A DNA stretch of 64,000 bases, from positions 124,001-188,000 of the forward strand of contig JACKHS010000001.1 of NCBI GenBank assembly GCA_020638875.1, given 5' to 3'. Both the position numbers and the translations under genes were made by a program. A model generated the notes under the pieces. The model made no database searches and was not told the DNA's origin. It worked only from the letters and a program-made list of their open reading frames with translations. Of this stretch, positions 48,844 to 58,158 are shown piece after piece. Within the stretch, counting starts at the first letter, position 1. Every line of letters begins with the position of its first letter. The DNA comes from Planctomycetota bacterium (GTDB lineage Bacteria > Planctomycetota > UBA1135 > GCA-002686595).

Positions 48844-49725
48844 TCAGCGGGCGGCGGGCGCGGCGAGCTCCTGCTCGAGCGCCAGCAGCAACCACACCAG
48901 CTCCTCGCGGTCCTCGCAGACCGTGTGCTCCACGAGGCGCGCGGTGAGCGCCGCGAGGTGGGCGCGCCGATCGTCCGCCTCGAGGTGCTTCCACGCGAAG
49001 AGCAGGCGGTTCTTCTCGATCGCGGCGCGCACGAGGCGCTCGGGGATGCGCGGGGCGATCGTGCCGCGGTGGTGGTGGTGCGCGACGGCGCGCGGCTCGA
49101 CCAGGACACGGCGGCCGGCGCGCAGCGCGCTCTGCGCCCAGTCGACGTCCTCCCAGTAGAAGGGCTCGTAGCGCGGGTCGAAGGGCGCGGCGAGGAAGTC
49201 GGCGCGGCGCACGAGCATGCAGCCGCCGAGCGCGAACGCGACCGGGACGCCGCCCGGGAACTCGGCGTGCGGCGCGCCGGGCACGACGTCGAGCGCGCGG
49301 TGGCGCACCACGGGGAAGCCGTCCTCGAGCGCGAGCTCGGGCAGGGACTCGCCCACCGCCTCCTCGCCGTGCAGCAGCACGTAGGGCGCGACGGCGTGCA
49401 CGTCGTCCGCCAGCGCAGCGACGAGGGCCGCGAGCGCGCCGGGCTGCAGGCGCACGTCGGGGTTCAACGCGAGCACCAGCGCGCCGCGCGCGGCCTCGAC
49501 GCCGGCGAGCAGCGCGCGCGCGAAGCCGAGGTTCTCGGACGTCGCCACGCAGCGCACGGCCGGGTGGCGCTCGCGCAACCACTCGACGAGCGCGCCCGCG
49601 CCGCTGTCGTCGACGACGACGACCTCGTCCTCCGCGCGCAGCTCGTCCGCGAGCGCGGCGAGGCACGCGTCGAGCAGCTCGCGGTCGGCGAGCGTCGGGA
49701 TCACGACCGAGACCGTGCGCGTCAT
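48844..49725 (-). CDS. Glycosyltransferase family 2 (GT-A) protein
   Basis: A 293-residue GT-A enzyme of the rhamnosyltransferase-like GT2 group. It starts at ATG 49725 (GGAGG ahead) with VSVVIPTLADRELLDACLAA. EDEVVVVDDSGAGALVEWL, CVATSENLGFARALLAGVEA, LALNPDVRL (DxD-like metal site) and FYWEDVDWAQSALRAG (ED base) are conserved in this group. Its ATG overlaps the stop of the upstream gene (ATGA). It probably adds a sugar to a surface polysaccharide. Confidence 0.9.
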   Translation of the reverse strand: MTRTVSVVIPTLADRELLDACLAALADELRAEDEVVVVDDSGAGALVEWLRERHPAVRCVATSENLGFARALLAGVEAARGALVLALNPDVRLQPGALAALVAALADDVHAVAPYVLLHGEEAVGESLPELALEDGFPVVRHRALDVVPGAPHAEFPGGVPVAFALGGCMLVRRADFLAAPFDPRYEPFYWEDVDWAQSALRAGRRVLVEPRAVAHHHHRGTIAPRIPERLVRAAIEKNRLLFAWKHLEADDRRAHLAALTARLVEHTVCEDREELVWLLLALEQELAAPAAR

Positions 49726-52165
49726 GCCTCGCCTCCCGCGACGCCCTCGCGCCACGAGCGCACGCGCCGCAGCAGCGGCCCGCGCAGGAGCCGCTCGCCG
49801 AGGCCGTTCACGTCGTGCGCGGCGCCGTCCATCTCGGCGGCGCGCCAGGCGAGCTCGCGCTCGAGCGCGCGCAGGCCGTCGAACGCGCGCACGAGCGCCG
49901 GCGCGAGCGCGTCAGGTGCGTCGGCGCGCGCCGCGTCGGCGCCGGCGAGCTTGCGCACCAGGCGCACGAGCTCGTCGCGCAGCCAGCGCTCGTGCTCGCG
50001 CAGCGCCTCGTGCGCGGCGAGCAGCTCGTCGTGCGCGCCGCGCGCGAGCTCGAGCTCGGCGAGCCCGGCCTCGTGCGCGCGCGCCGTGCGCCGGCGCTCC
50101 TCCTCGAGCGCCTCGAAGTGGCGGTCGAGCGCGGCGTGATCGTCGGTCAGGCGCAGCAGCTCCTCCTCGCGCGCGTCGAGCGTCGCGCGCAGGCCGTCGC
50201 GCTCGGCCAGCGCCGCCGACAGCGCGGCGCCCGCGTCGCGCAGCGCCTTGTTCGCCTCGGCGAGGTGCGCCTCGCGATCCGTGAGGCACTCGCGCGTCCA
50301 GGCGAGCTCGCCCTCTTGCTCGCGCAGCCAGTCGCGCTCCGCGGTGAGGCTGGCGACCGCGCGCGCGAGCTCGGCGCCGCGGCCCTCGAGCTCGCGCACG
50401 GCCGCGCTGCGCGCCGCGTCGTCGAGCTTGACTCGGTCCACGCGAGGCGCCGCTCGCGCTCGGCGAGCTGCTCCTCGCGCCACGCGGCGCGCTCGCGCTC
50501 GGCGGCGGCGGGCGCGCTCGAGCTCGCGCACGCGCCCTCGAGCGCGCGCAGCGCGTCCTCGCGGTCGCGCGCGACGCCCTCGCGCCAGCTCGCGGCGCGC
50601 GCGCGAGGTCGGCCACGCGCTCGCGCAGGCGCGCGGGGTCCGCGAGCGCGGCGGCGAGGTCCGGCCGCGGCGCGCCGAGGCGCTCGGCGAGCTGCTCGAG
50701 GCCGCGCAGCGCGCGCGCCGTCAGCTCGCGCGTCGGCAGGCCCGCGAGGCGCGCGTGGCGCTCGGCGAAGGGCTGCACGCTCTTCGGCAGCCGCGCCCAG
50801 GCGCGCGCGCGGCGCTCGACGTGCGGCCGCGCCAGCTCGGCGTACAACGCGACGAGCTCGCGCGCGTCCGCGTCGATGCCCTTGGCGCGCGCGCACGCCG
50901 GCGGCGAGCTCGGCCAGCTCGCCGCGGTCGCGCGCGCGAGCTCGGAGTGAGCGCCGCGCGCCACGCCGCGACGTCGCCCTGCGGCAAGAGCCGCCCGTCG
51001 ACGCCGTCGCTCACGCTCTCGCGCAGCGCGGGCGTGTCGCTCGCGAGCACCGGCCGCCCCGCGGCGAAGGCCTCGCGGATCACGAAGGGCGCGTTCTCGG
51101 GCCACAGCGACGGCACGGCGACGACGTCGGCGGCGGCGAGCAGCGCCGGCAGCTCGGCGCGCGTGAACGGTCCGCCGAGCGCGCGCGCCGACCTCGCGCG
51201 CGCGACGCTCGAGGTGCGCGCCGTAGGGGCTCGTGCCCGGCGCGCCGCGCAGCGTGAGCGCGACCTCGCCGGCGAGGCCCTCGACCGCGTCGAGCAGCAC
51301 GTGCGGACCCTTCACCTCGTACAGGCCGCCGAGGTAGAGCACGCGCAGCGGTCCGGCGTGCGCGCGTCGGCGGCGCGAGCGCGCGCAGCGCGTCGACGTC
51401 GTGGCCGCACGCGCGCACCTCGATCTTGGCGCGCAGGCCGGCGGCGAAGAGCAGCTCGGCCAGCCAGCGCGTGGGCGCCTCGACGCGGTCGCAGCGCGCG
51501 AGCGCGCCGGAGCCGCGCGTCGCGCTCAGGCGCAGGCGCGCGACGCGGCGCGCGAGGTCGGCGTCGTCGCGGTCCTCGGCACGCGGGGTCAACGCGGCCG
51601 CGACGCGCGCGCGCAGCGTGGCGTCGCGCTCCTGCGGCGGCAGGTAGCCGTCGTGCGCCGCGAAGGCCGCGTCGAGCACGCCGCGCGCGCGCTCGCAGCG
51701 CGCCTGGGCGACGAGGTCGCGCGGGTCGAGCGCCGAGAGGTCCGGCGCGACGAGGCAGTAGTCGTTGAGCGCGGCGAAGGGATCGTGCGCCGTGAAGACG
51801 GTCACGAGGTCGCGCGCGCGCGCCTCGTCGACGAGCTCCGCGCCCAGGCGCAGCACGTGCTGCACGTGCACGACCTCGGGCTGCTCGCGGTCGAGGAAGC
51901 GCCCGAACGCCGCCGCCGCGCCGGGCCGCGCGCGCCGCGTCGGGCCGTCGTCGGGGTCGCGGCCGAGCGCGAGCCAGGTCACCGCGTAACCGTCGCGCTC
52001 CTCGCGGACGAGCGCCAGTTGCGCGCGCGTCTCGTCGCGGCGCGGCGCGAAGACGTGCACCTCGTGGCCGAGCCGCGCCAGCGCGCGCGCGAGGGCCTCG
52101 CCGTACGTCTCGACGCCCGTCGTCGCGTGCGGCGGGAACGCGTGCAGGGCGAGGGCGATGCGCAT
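49722..52165 (-). CDS. Glycosyltransferase family 4 protein with a long C-terminal coiled coil; many frameshifts
   Basis: The gene starts at ATG 52165 with a GT-B domain: IALALHAFPPHATTGVETYG, VVHVQHVLRLGAELVDEARA, FTAHDPFAALNDYC, then in other frames MLYLGGLYEVKGPHVLLDAV and PSLWPENAPFVIREAFAAGR with VLASDTPALRESVSDG. After the enzyme comes a long Ala/Arg/Glu/Leu-rich helical region ending in AALSAALAERDGLRATLDAR and EALEEERRRTARAHEAGLAE, predicted coiled coil. Frame changes fall near 51370, 51185, 50945, 50900, 50610, 50570, 50515 and 50440, nearly all in GCGC tracts, so I treat it as one gene of about 815 codons. It lies between an SDR (14 bases upstream) and a GT2 gene (4-base overlap). 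Confidence 0.7.
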
Positions 52166-52179
52166 GGCGGTGCGGGGGC

Positions 52180-52971
52180 TCAGAGCATGAACGCGCCGCC
52201 GTTCATGTCGAGGGCCTGGCCGGTGATGCCGCGCGCGTCGGCCGACAGCAGGTAGCGCACGAGGCCGGCGACCTCCTCGGGCTCGCCCATGCGGCCGAGC
52301 GGCACGGCCTGCATCGCGATCGCGTGCGCCTGCTCGTAGCTGACGTCCATCGCGGCGGCCATGCCCTCGAGGCCCTCGCGCGCCATCGCGGTGTTCACCC
52401 AGCCGGGGCAGACCGCGTTGACCTGCACCTCGTCGGGCGCGAGCTCGGCGGCGAGCGCGCGCACCAGGCCGAGCAGCGCCGCCTTCGACGCGCAGTAGCC
52501 GGTGTAGCCGGGCACGCCGATGCGCGCGAGGATCGACGAGACGACGACGAGGTGCCGGCGCTCGGGACCCGGTTCTAGGTGGCGCTGCGCGGCGCGCAGC
52601 GAGTTGTAGGTGCCGGTCAGGTTCGTCGCGACGAGGTCGTCGAAGCGGTCCTCGGGACCGGGCGCGTTGGGCCCGCCGATGCCGCTGTTGGCGACCAGAC
52701 CGTAGAGCGGCCCGTGGGCCTCGCGCGCGGCGGCGACGGCGGCGTCCACGGCCGCGCGGTCGCGCAGGTCGCAGCTCGCGACGAAGGGCCGCGCGCCCCC
52801 GGCGGCGGCTACGGCGGCGGCCGTCTCCTCCAGGCGCGCGGCGTCCCGGGCCAGCAGGGACAGGCGGGCGCCCTCCCCCCCCAGGCGCAGGGCGATGGCC
52901 CGGCCGATGCCGGTGCCGGCCCCCGTGACGACGACGTGGCGGCCCGCGGGGGCCTCGTGCTCCGCTCTCAT
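52180..52971 (-). CDS. Short-chain dehydrogenase/reductase (SDR)
   Basis: A 263-residue classical SDR. The cofactor loop TGAGTGIG is at 16-23, the NAG-like motif is ANSGIGG, the catalytic Ser is in VVVSSI (145/146), Tyr159 and Lys163 form the YxxxK motif (YCASK), and CPGWVNTAMARE follows. ARD at 41-43, after the second beta strand, suggests NADP preference. The C-terminal ITGQALDMNGGAFML is typical of FabG-like or sugar/alcohol-oxidising members. It is first in an operon with two glycosyltransferases, so a nucleotide-sugar or carbohydrate substrate is possible. Confidence 0.88.
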   Translation of the reverse strand: MRAEHEAPAGRHVVVTGAGTGIGRAIALRLGGEGARLSLLARDAARLEETAAAVAAAGGARPFVASCDLRDRAAVDAAVAAAREAHGPLYGLVANSGIGGPNAPGPEDRFDDLVATNLTGTYNSLRAAQRHLEPGPERRHLVVVSSILARIGVPGYTGYCASKAALLGLVRALAAELAPDEVQVNAVCPGWVNTAMAREGLEGMAAAMDVSYEQAHAIAMQAVPLGRMGEPEEVAGLVRYLLSADARGITGQALDMNGGAFML

Positions 52972-53144
52972 GGCGGCATTCTCCGGGGGGTGGGAAGGCG
53001 GCGCAAGCGAGGGCGGCGGGCGCGACCGGTCTCCCTATTTGCGATTTCCTGTCCAGGGCGAGCGCGGGCCGGGCCGACGAAGGGGCCCAGGAGCCTCGGG
53101 GGCGGCATGGGAAGCCGCACGGGAACGCAGGGGCTCCGACATCG

Positions 53145-53714
53145 ATGTCCAAGAGCCTGTACACGCGCCGCGCGGGGAAGCGGCAGGGGCGCGGACCCCG
53201 CTCGGGGTTCACGCTGGTCGAGATCGGCCTCGCGATGGTGATCCTCACCGTCGCGCTGATGGCCATGAGCGCCTCGACCGTGCGCACCCACGCCCTGCGC
53301 CGTCAGAACCGCGAGCGCGCCGTCGCGCAGAACGCGATCCGCCAAGTCGCCGAGGAGATCCACGCGCTGGCGGACCGCATCCGCCGCACGACCGCGGGCT
53401 CGTGGTCGCAGGACTTCGTCGACGCGCTCTCCCCCGGCGGCGAGCTGGGCGACACGTTCGCGATCGGCGAGCTGAACCCGCAGACCGGTCAGCTCACGGT
53501 CGGCAGCATCCAAGTGATCGTCGACGAGACGCAGACCGACGCGGCGCTGGGTGTCGAGCTCGGCCTGCCGCGCGACCTCGACAGCGACGGCGCCGCCGAC
53601 AACGCGGACGTCAGCGCGAGCGCGCGCATCCTGCCGATCGTACTGACCGCGCGCTGGCACGGCGTCTCGGGCGACGTGCAGGTGCGCCACCCCTTCTACG
53701 TCATCGGCTACTGA
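53145..53714 (+). CDS. Prepilin-type N-terminal-methylated protein (PilV/GspI-like)
   Basis: A 189-residue pseudopilin. The basic leader ends at SG-FTLVEIGLAMVIL: prepilin peptidase would cut after Gly and methylate the Phe, and the conserved Glu5 is present. The hydrophobic helix is followed by a globular domain with QTGQLTVGSIQVIVDE and a final VRHPFYVIGY. It is followed 6 bases later by a second prepilin and then a PilX-like protein, the order of minor pilin clusters in type IV pilus or type II secretion systems. The motor and pore genes are not in this window. Confidence 0.85.
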   Translation: MSKSLYTRRAGKRQGRGPRSGFTLVEIGLAMVILTVALMAMSASTVRTHALRRQNRERAVAQNAIRQVAEEIHALADRIRRTTAGSWSQDFVDALSPGGELGDTFAIGELNPQTGQLTVGSIQVIVDETQTDAALGVELGLPRDLDSDGAADNADVSASARILPIVLTARWHGVSGDVQVRHPFYVIGY

Positions 53715-53720
53715 CCAGTC

Positions 53721-54767
53721 ATGAAGCGCGCGTACGCGACCGGCCGCAAGCGCGGCATGACGATCCTCGAGCTGCTCGTGTGCACGAGCCTGCTCGCGAC
53801 GATCCTGCTCTCGGTGTTCGCAGTCATCGAGCGCGACACGCACCTGGCGCGCTCGACGCTGGGCATCGCGGTGGCCGAGACCAAGGCGCAGCAGATGTTG
53901 CGCGACATCGAGGCGGAGCTCGCCGACGCGCGCGGGACGAACCCGATCGCGCAGGTGACGATGGGCCTCGGCTCGGGCTCGACCGCGGAGCTCGTCGTCG
54001 ACTCGACGCTGGGCTTCCCCGACGAAGGCACGCTGCTGCTCGAGCGCGGGACCGCGAACGAGGAGCGCCTGAGCTACAACGGCCTGGGCGGCGGCGGCAC
54101 GCGCTTCCTGAACCTCGTGCGCGGGCTGCAGTGCACGCAGGACGCGACCCACGCGACGGGCGTGCAGCTGCTGTGGTCCGGCCTCGCCGAACCGATCGCG
54201 CTGCAGACCAACCCGCCCGCGGCGTCCTGGGACGGCCGCGCGCTCGAGGCCACCGGACCGGTCTTCTTCCGCGGCGACGGGACGGGCTTCTCGTACCGCG
54301 TTCCGGTCGACCCGACGGGCGCGAACCCGCCGAACTACCTCAACGACGACGACGAGCTGCGCTGGGGCCACGACCTCGGCGGGCCGACCGAGGACGCGTG
54401 GGCGTGCCTCTACTTCGTCGCGAAGACGAGCTACGACGAGAGCGCGACGGGCGACGACCTCAACCGCGACGGCGACACGAACGACGTCTTCGACATCGGT
54501 CAGATCCGCCGGCGCATCTGGAACACGGTGGACCCCGCCGCGCAGAGCCGCGAGCTCGGCCTGGGGCCCTCCAACGTGATGCAGGAACGCTGCAACTGGG
54601 GCGGGGACCTCGACGGCGACGGCTTCGACGACCCGCTCTTCCTCTGGGACCGCGAGGCGCGCCGGCTGCACGTGCGCCTGTTCATCCTCGGACGAACGAA
54701 CGCGGACGTCCCCATCGTGCGGCAGGTCCAGTCTCTGGTGTTCCTGCGGAACGAGCCGGAGAACTGA
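53721..54767 (+). CDS. Prepilin-type N-terminal-methylated protein (PilW/GspJ-like)
   Basis: A 348-residue protein. The prepilin motif is KRG-MTILELLVCTSLLATI, with cleavage after Gly, Met at +1 and Glu at +5. The first 30 residues form the packing helix; the rest is a large globular domain with Asp-rich stretches (NDDDELRWGHDLGG, SATGDDLNRDGDTND, DLDGDGFDDPLFL) that resemble calcium-binding loops. Two cysteines (LQCTQD, WACLYF) may pair. It is second in the pilin-like operon. Confidence 0.83.
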   Translation: MKRAYATGRKRGMTILELLVCTSLLATILLSVFAVIERDTHLARSTLGIAVAETKAQQMLRDIEAELADARGTNPIAQVTMGLGSGSTAELVVDSTLGFPDEGTLLLERGTANEERLSYNGLGGGGTRFLNLVRGLQCTQDATHATGVQLLWSGLAEPIALQTNPPAASWDGRALEATGPVFFRGDGTGFSYRVPVDPTGANPPNYLNDDDELRWGHDLGGPTEDAWACLYFVAKTSYDESATGDDLNRDGDTNDVFDIGQIRRRIWNTVDPAAQSRELGLGPSNVMQERCNWGGDLDGDGFDDPLFLWDREARRLHVRLFILGRTNADVPIVRQVQSLVFLRNEPEN

Positions 54768-54803
54768 GCGAGAGGGACAGTCACCGAGAGGGGGACTCGA
54801 ACG

Positions 54804-57158
54804 ATGAAGCTGAACAGACGTGAACGCAGACGGCGCAAGGGCTCGGCCCTGATCCCGGCCCTGATGGTGGCCTCGCTGATGGCGATGCTCGGGCTCTCGA
54901 TGCTGCAGGCGACGCTGAACGGGTCGCGCGTCGTGAACTTCCAGGGCGACGAGTACCGGCTGAAGAGCGCGGTCGAGAGCGTCGGCATCGTGGCGACGGA
55001 CCGCATCTGGTCGCAGTACCTGGCCGCGCAGGGCGGCGCGGCGGGGTCGATCAACTCCTTCCGCGCGTACCTCGACGGCGCCGGCATCGCCGACGCGGGA
55101 CCCGGCGGGCCGCCGCCCGCGGACGCGGGCCTCGACTTCCTCGAGATCGCCGGCGTGCCCGGCGCGGGCGTGGGCAACCCCGAGTTCGACGACGTCAACA
55201 TCGACGCGCTGCGCGTCGTGCGGCGCGACGCGGGCGAGTCGACGCAGCTCTACGTCACCGTCTCGGCCAGCACGAACCGCGGCAAGGACATCGTCAACCC
55301 GGTGCTCAACCGCGCCATCCAGCTCGTCTACACGATCGAGCCGGCGCAGTTCGACGGCTTCGACTACGGCGTGTTGACGAACAACGTCAACTGCATCTTC
55401 TGCCACAGCGTCGTCGACTCGGCCGACCGCTACTACAACCTGGACGCCGGCGCGCACGGGACGTTCGACCGCGTCAAGGTCGGCACGCTCGAGAGCCTGA
55501 TGATCCGCGACAACATGGACGGCCGCCCCGACATCGGGGACTGGGACGCCGACTCCTACATCGCGGGCTCGCTGTACATGCGCGGCAAGCTGACCAACCA
55601 CGACGGCGTGCCGATCACGAGCGGCTGGAACGAGAAGTCGTTCAAGTCCTTCGCGTTCGACGGCGACGGCCACCTCGTGGAGGACGCCTGGGGCGACCTG
55701 CAGAGCACGCCGTTCGCGCCGAACTCGGACCCGCACGCGACGGGCGAGAACATCTACCTCGACTACCCGACGCAGTACAGCGAGATGCCCGACGGCGTGC
55801 TGCCGACGAGCTTCCCGCCGCCCTTCCCGGACAACGGCGGCACCAACCCGGCGACCGGGCTGGCCGACACGTCGGGCGCGGGCAACAAGCGCGTCGACCC
55901 GTTCGAGTTCTACCAGGCCTCGCAGGAGGCCGAGGGCGCGATCGTCGCAGGCATCATCAACGTGTCCGACCCGAGCTTCGTGATCGACCAGCCCGCGGAG
56001 TACTCCGCGGCGCTCTTCACGGGCAACCAGCCCTCGCTCGGCTCGGCGACCTCCGGCAACGTGATCCTGACCGGCACGCCCGAGAACCCGATCGTCATCG
56101 ACGGCACCATCGCGATCGACGGCGACCTCGTCATCAACGGCTACGTGAAGGGACAGGGCTCGATCCTGGTCAGCGGGAACATCTACATCCCGACGGACCT
56201 GAAGTACCTCGACGGCCAGGCCTACCTGCCCGGCGACGGCGAGGGCAGCCCCTCCGGGCCGCGCACCTTCGGCATCGCGCAGGACGGCACGAAGAACGCG
56301 CTGGGCCTCGCCGCCGGCGGCAACATGCTCCTGGGCGACTACCTCAAGCCCTCGGTCTTCACGGCGCCCGGCCAGTACGAGTACATCGACGGCACGCCGA
56401 ACAGCGACTGGAACTTCTCGCTGGCCGAGCTCTCGCTCTTCAACCGCACCGAGTGGGCCAAGACCCAGCCGCTGCTGCCCGGCGCCGGCGACGACCAGCA
56501 CGACCCGTCGACCTGGTCGGTGCCGAACCCGAGCTACGCGGGCGTCGACTACGTGCCGCGCTACTACAACTTCGGACCCGGCGACGAGATCCCGATCTAC
56601 AACCTGGGCGACATCCACTTCGACGCGGCCTCGGGGACCTGGCGCGGCGACGAAGAGGTCCCGCTCTCCTGGGACGAGGACAAGCTGACCATCTGGGACC
56701 CGAGCGACACGAGCAACGCGGCGCTCTACGACCCGAGCACCGGCGCCGCCAAGGCCGCGATCCTGCAGCTCACGCCCAAGGACGGCTGGCTGAGCGACTA
56801 CATGCAGAAGCTCGCGATCGAGTACTTCGAGACGCAGCACGCCTACGACACGCCGATGCAGATCGACGGCCTGCTCTACACCAACAACGCCATCTTCGGC
56901 ATCGTCCACCGCGGCGATCGCATGAAGGGCCAGCTCCAGATCAACGGCGCGCTGGTCTGCCCCGACCTCGGAGTGCTCGCTCCTGGCCGCAAGAACACAG
57001 CCGGCTACGGCACCGGAGACAACCCGCCGGACTCGCCCTACAAGGTCGGGCTGCGGCTCAACTACGACCGTCGCGTGAAGGGCATGCTCAACGTGACGAA
57101 CCCCAACCAGGTGACGATCAAGCGCACGCTCTGGAACCCCACCGCGAACATGCTCTGA
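54804..57158 (+). CDS. PilX/GspK-like minor pilin with a large beta-rich domain and one CXXCH motif
   Basis: A 784-residue protein. The N-terminus is basic (MKLNRRERRRRKGSALIPAL) followed by a long hydrophobic helix (MVASLMAMLGLSMLQATL), as in PilX proteins, which often lack a classical cleavage site. The large domain contains a beta-helix-like stretch (PIVIDGTIAIDGDLVINGYV, GQGSILVSGNIYIPTDLKYL). CIFCH at residues 197-201 (bases 55392-55406) is a perfect haem c attachment motif in the segment GFDYGVLTNNVNCIFCHSVV. Whether haem binds is unknown. It is third in the operon, 36 bases after the previous gene, with a clear ATG. Confidence 0.78.
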   Translation: MKLNRRERRRRKGSALIPALMVASLMAMLGLSMLQATLNGSRVVNFQGDEYRLKSAVESVGIVATDRIWSQYLAAQGGAAGSINSFRAYLDGAGIADAGPGGPPPADAGLDFLEIAGVPGAGVGNPEFDDVNIDALRVVRRDAGESTQLYVTVSASTNRGKDIVNPVLNRAIQLVYTIEPAQFDGFDYGVLTNNVNCIFCHSVVDSADRYYNLDAGAHGTFDRVKVGTLESLMIRDNMDGRPDIGDWDADSYIAGSLYMRGKLTNHDGVPITSGWNEKSFKSFAFDGDGHLVEDAWGDLQSTPFAPNSDPHATGENIYLDYPTQYSEMPDGVLPTSFPPPFPDNGGTNPATGLADTSGAGNKRVDPFEFYQASQEAEGAIVAGIINVSDPSFVIDQPAEYSAALFTGNQPSLGSATSGNVILTGTPENPIVIDGTIAIDGDLVINGYVKGQGSILVSGNIYIPTDLKYLDGQAYLPGDGEGSPSGPRTFGIAQDGTKNALGLAAGGNMLLGDYLKPSVFTAPGQYEYIDGTPNSDWNFSLAELSLFNRTEWAKTQPLLPGAGDDQHDPSTWSVPNPSYAGVDYVPRYYNFGPGDEIPIYNLGDIHFDAASGTWRGDEEVPLSWDEDKLTIWDPSDTSNAALYDPSTGAAKAAILQLTPKDGWLSDYMQKLAIEYFETQHAYDTPMQIDGLLYTNNAIFGIVHRGDRMKGQLQINGALVCPDLGVLAPGRKNTAGYGTGDNPPDSPYKVGLRLNYDRRVKGMLNVTNPNQVTIKRTLWNPTANML

Positions 57159-57347
57159 GGTTCGGAACGGCTTCGGTTTCTTGGATTGTGGCCCCGCGGC
57201 CCCGGTGTGGGGTCGCGGGGTTTGTTGGTGGGGGGGGTGGGGACGGGGTGGTGGGCGTGGAGCTCGGGGTGCGGGAGGAGTGGCGCTCGGGCTCGGGTTC
57301 GAGCAGGGCACGGGTGCGGAGCGGCGGGGACGCCCCACCGCCCGTCC

Positions 57348-57420
57348 GCGCCTGCCGTCACCGTCGCCTTCGGCCCGGACCTCGCAAGCGAGGGCCGAAG
57401 GCGACGGTGACGGCAGGCGC
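57348..57420. repeat. REPIN-like hairpin, left of the RAYT gene
   Basis: Two perfect 29-base inverted arms, 57348-57376 (from GCGCCTGCCGTCACCGTCGC to CGGCCC) and 57392-57420, are separated by 15 bases. The same 29-base word recurs exactly at 58992-59020, right of the transposase gene. Paired inverted REP sequences of this kind are REPINs, which are moved by RAYT enzymes. Confidence 0.85.
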
Positions 57421-58158
57421 GCGACGGACGGCGGGGCTGGGGGAGGTCCGCAGGGGCGAACGGGAGGCCCGTGATGTCGTGGTGAGGTGTCGGCGTCGAG
57501 CGTCGGCTCGGGGCCTCGAGGGCGGCGTGCGGAATCGAGGTCGCGCTCACGGGTCCGAGCGGCTCGAGTGCGAGCGGCGCTTGGGGCGTCATCGCGCGAC
57601 GTGCGAGCGAGCGACGGAAGAGCGCCGGAATCGAAGTTCGAGACGATGCAGTTCGTCGCAGTCGTTCATCGAAGCCGGCGATGGAGACAAGCGCCGAAGT
57701 GAAAGCGCCTCGCGCGGCGCTCGACGGCGTGCGAACGGGCGCTCGAGGCGTTCGACGAGAAGCTGTCGAACTCTGGACTGCGCACGAGCTCGCACCGGCC
57801 GAGTCGACTCGAAGCGGAAGAGCCGGAATCAAGTTCGAGACCGAAGCGCGAACGCGCCCCGCGCTCCACTCGATCCGAAGGCGCACGAGCTCGAACGCCT
57901 CGCGCCGCGGCGAAGCCGCGGCGCTCGAGGCGTTCGAGGTTCGATCTTCATTCGGTCCGAGTTGCATCGTCGAGCAGCTCGAGCGTCGAGTTCTGCCGGC
58001 ATGAAGAGTCGTTGCTCTGCCGCGTGAAGGCGACTCGATGTGCGCGAGGGCTCTCACCGGCGAAGAGCGCCGTTATCAAGATCGACTCCAATCAGCGAAT
58101 GGAGCACGTTTCCAGGAGGTATTGACGAACCGAACGCCGCGCCGTCCGTCCTACAGGC
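57421..58158. other. 738-base non-coding stretch with diverged internal repeats
   Basis: No credible gene. It contains a direct 17-base repeat GCGCTCGAGGCGTTCGA at 57739-57755 and 57921-57937. A long hairpin at about 57891-57937 has core CGCCGCGGC-GAA-GCCGCGGCG and flanks TCGAACGCCTCG / CGAGGCGTTCGA. Two similar blocks, GGAAGAGCGCCGGAATCG... near 57616 and GGAAGAGCCGGAATCAAG... near 57816, also occur. A strong AGGAGGT at 58114-58120 lies 38 bases ahead of the RAYT ATG but is not positioned for it. Confidence 0.55.

Noticed and set aside
52968..57338. 1,456-codon open frame on the minus strand opposite the pilin operon
   Set aside because: Composed almost only of V, R, A, D, E, G and H without domains. 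It is the antisense of three well-supported genes; long antisense frames are expected at this G+C.
57159..57347. Possible gene in the G-rich stretch after the PilX-like gene
   Set aside because: Frames are Gly/Trp/Arg runs from G tracts with no protein-like pattern.
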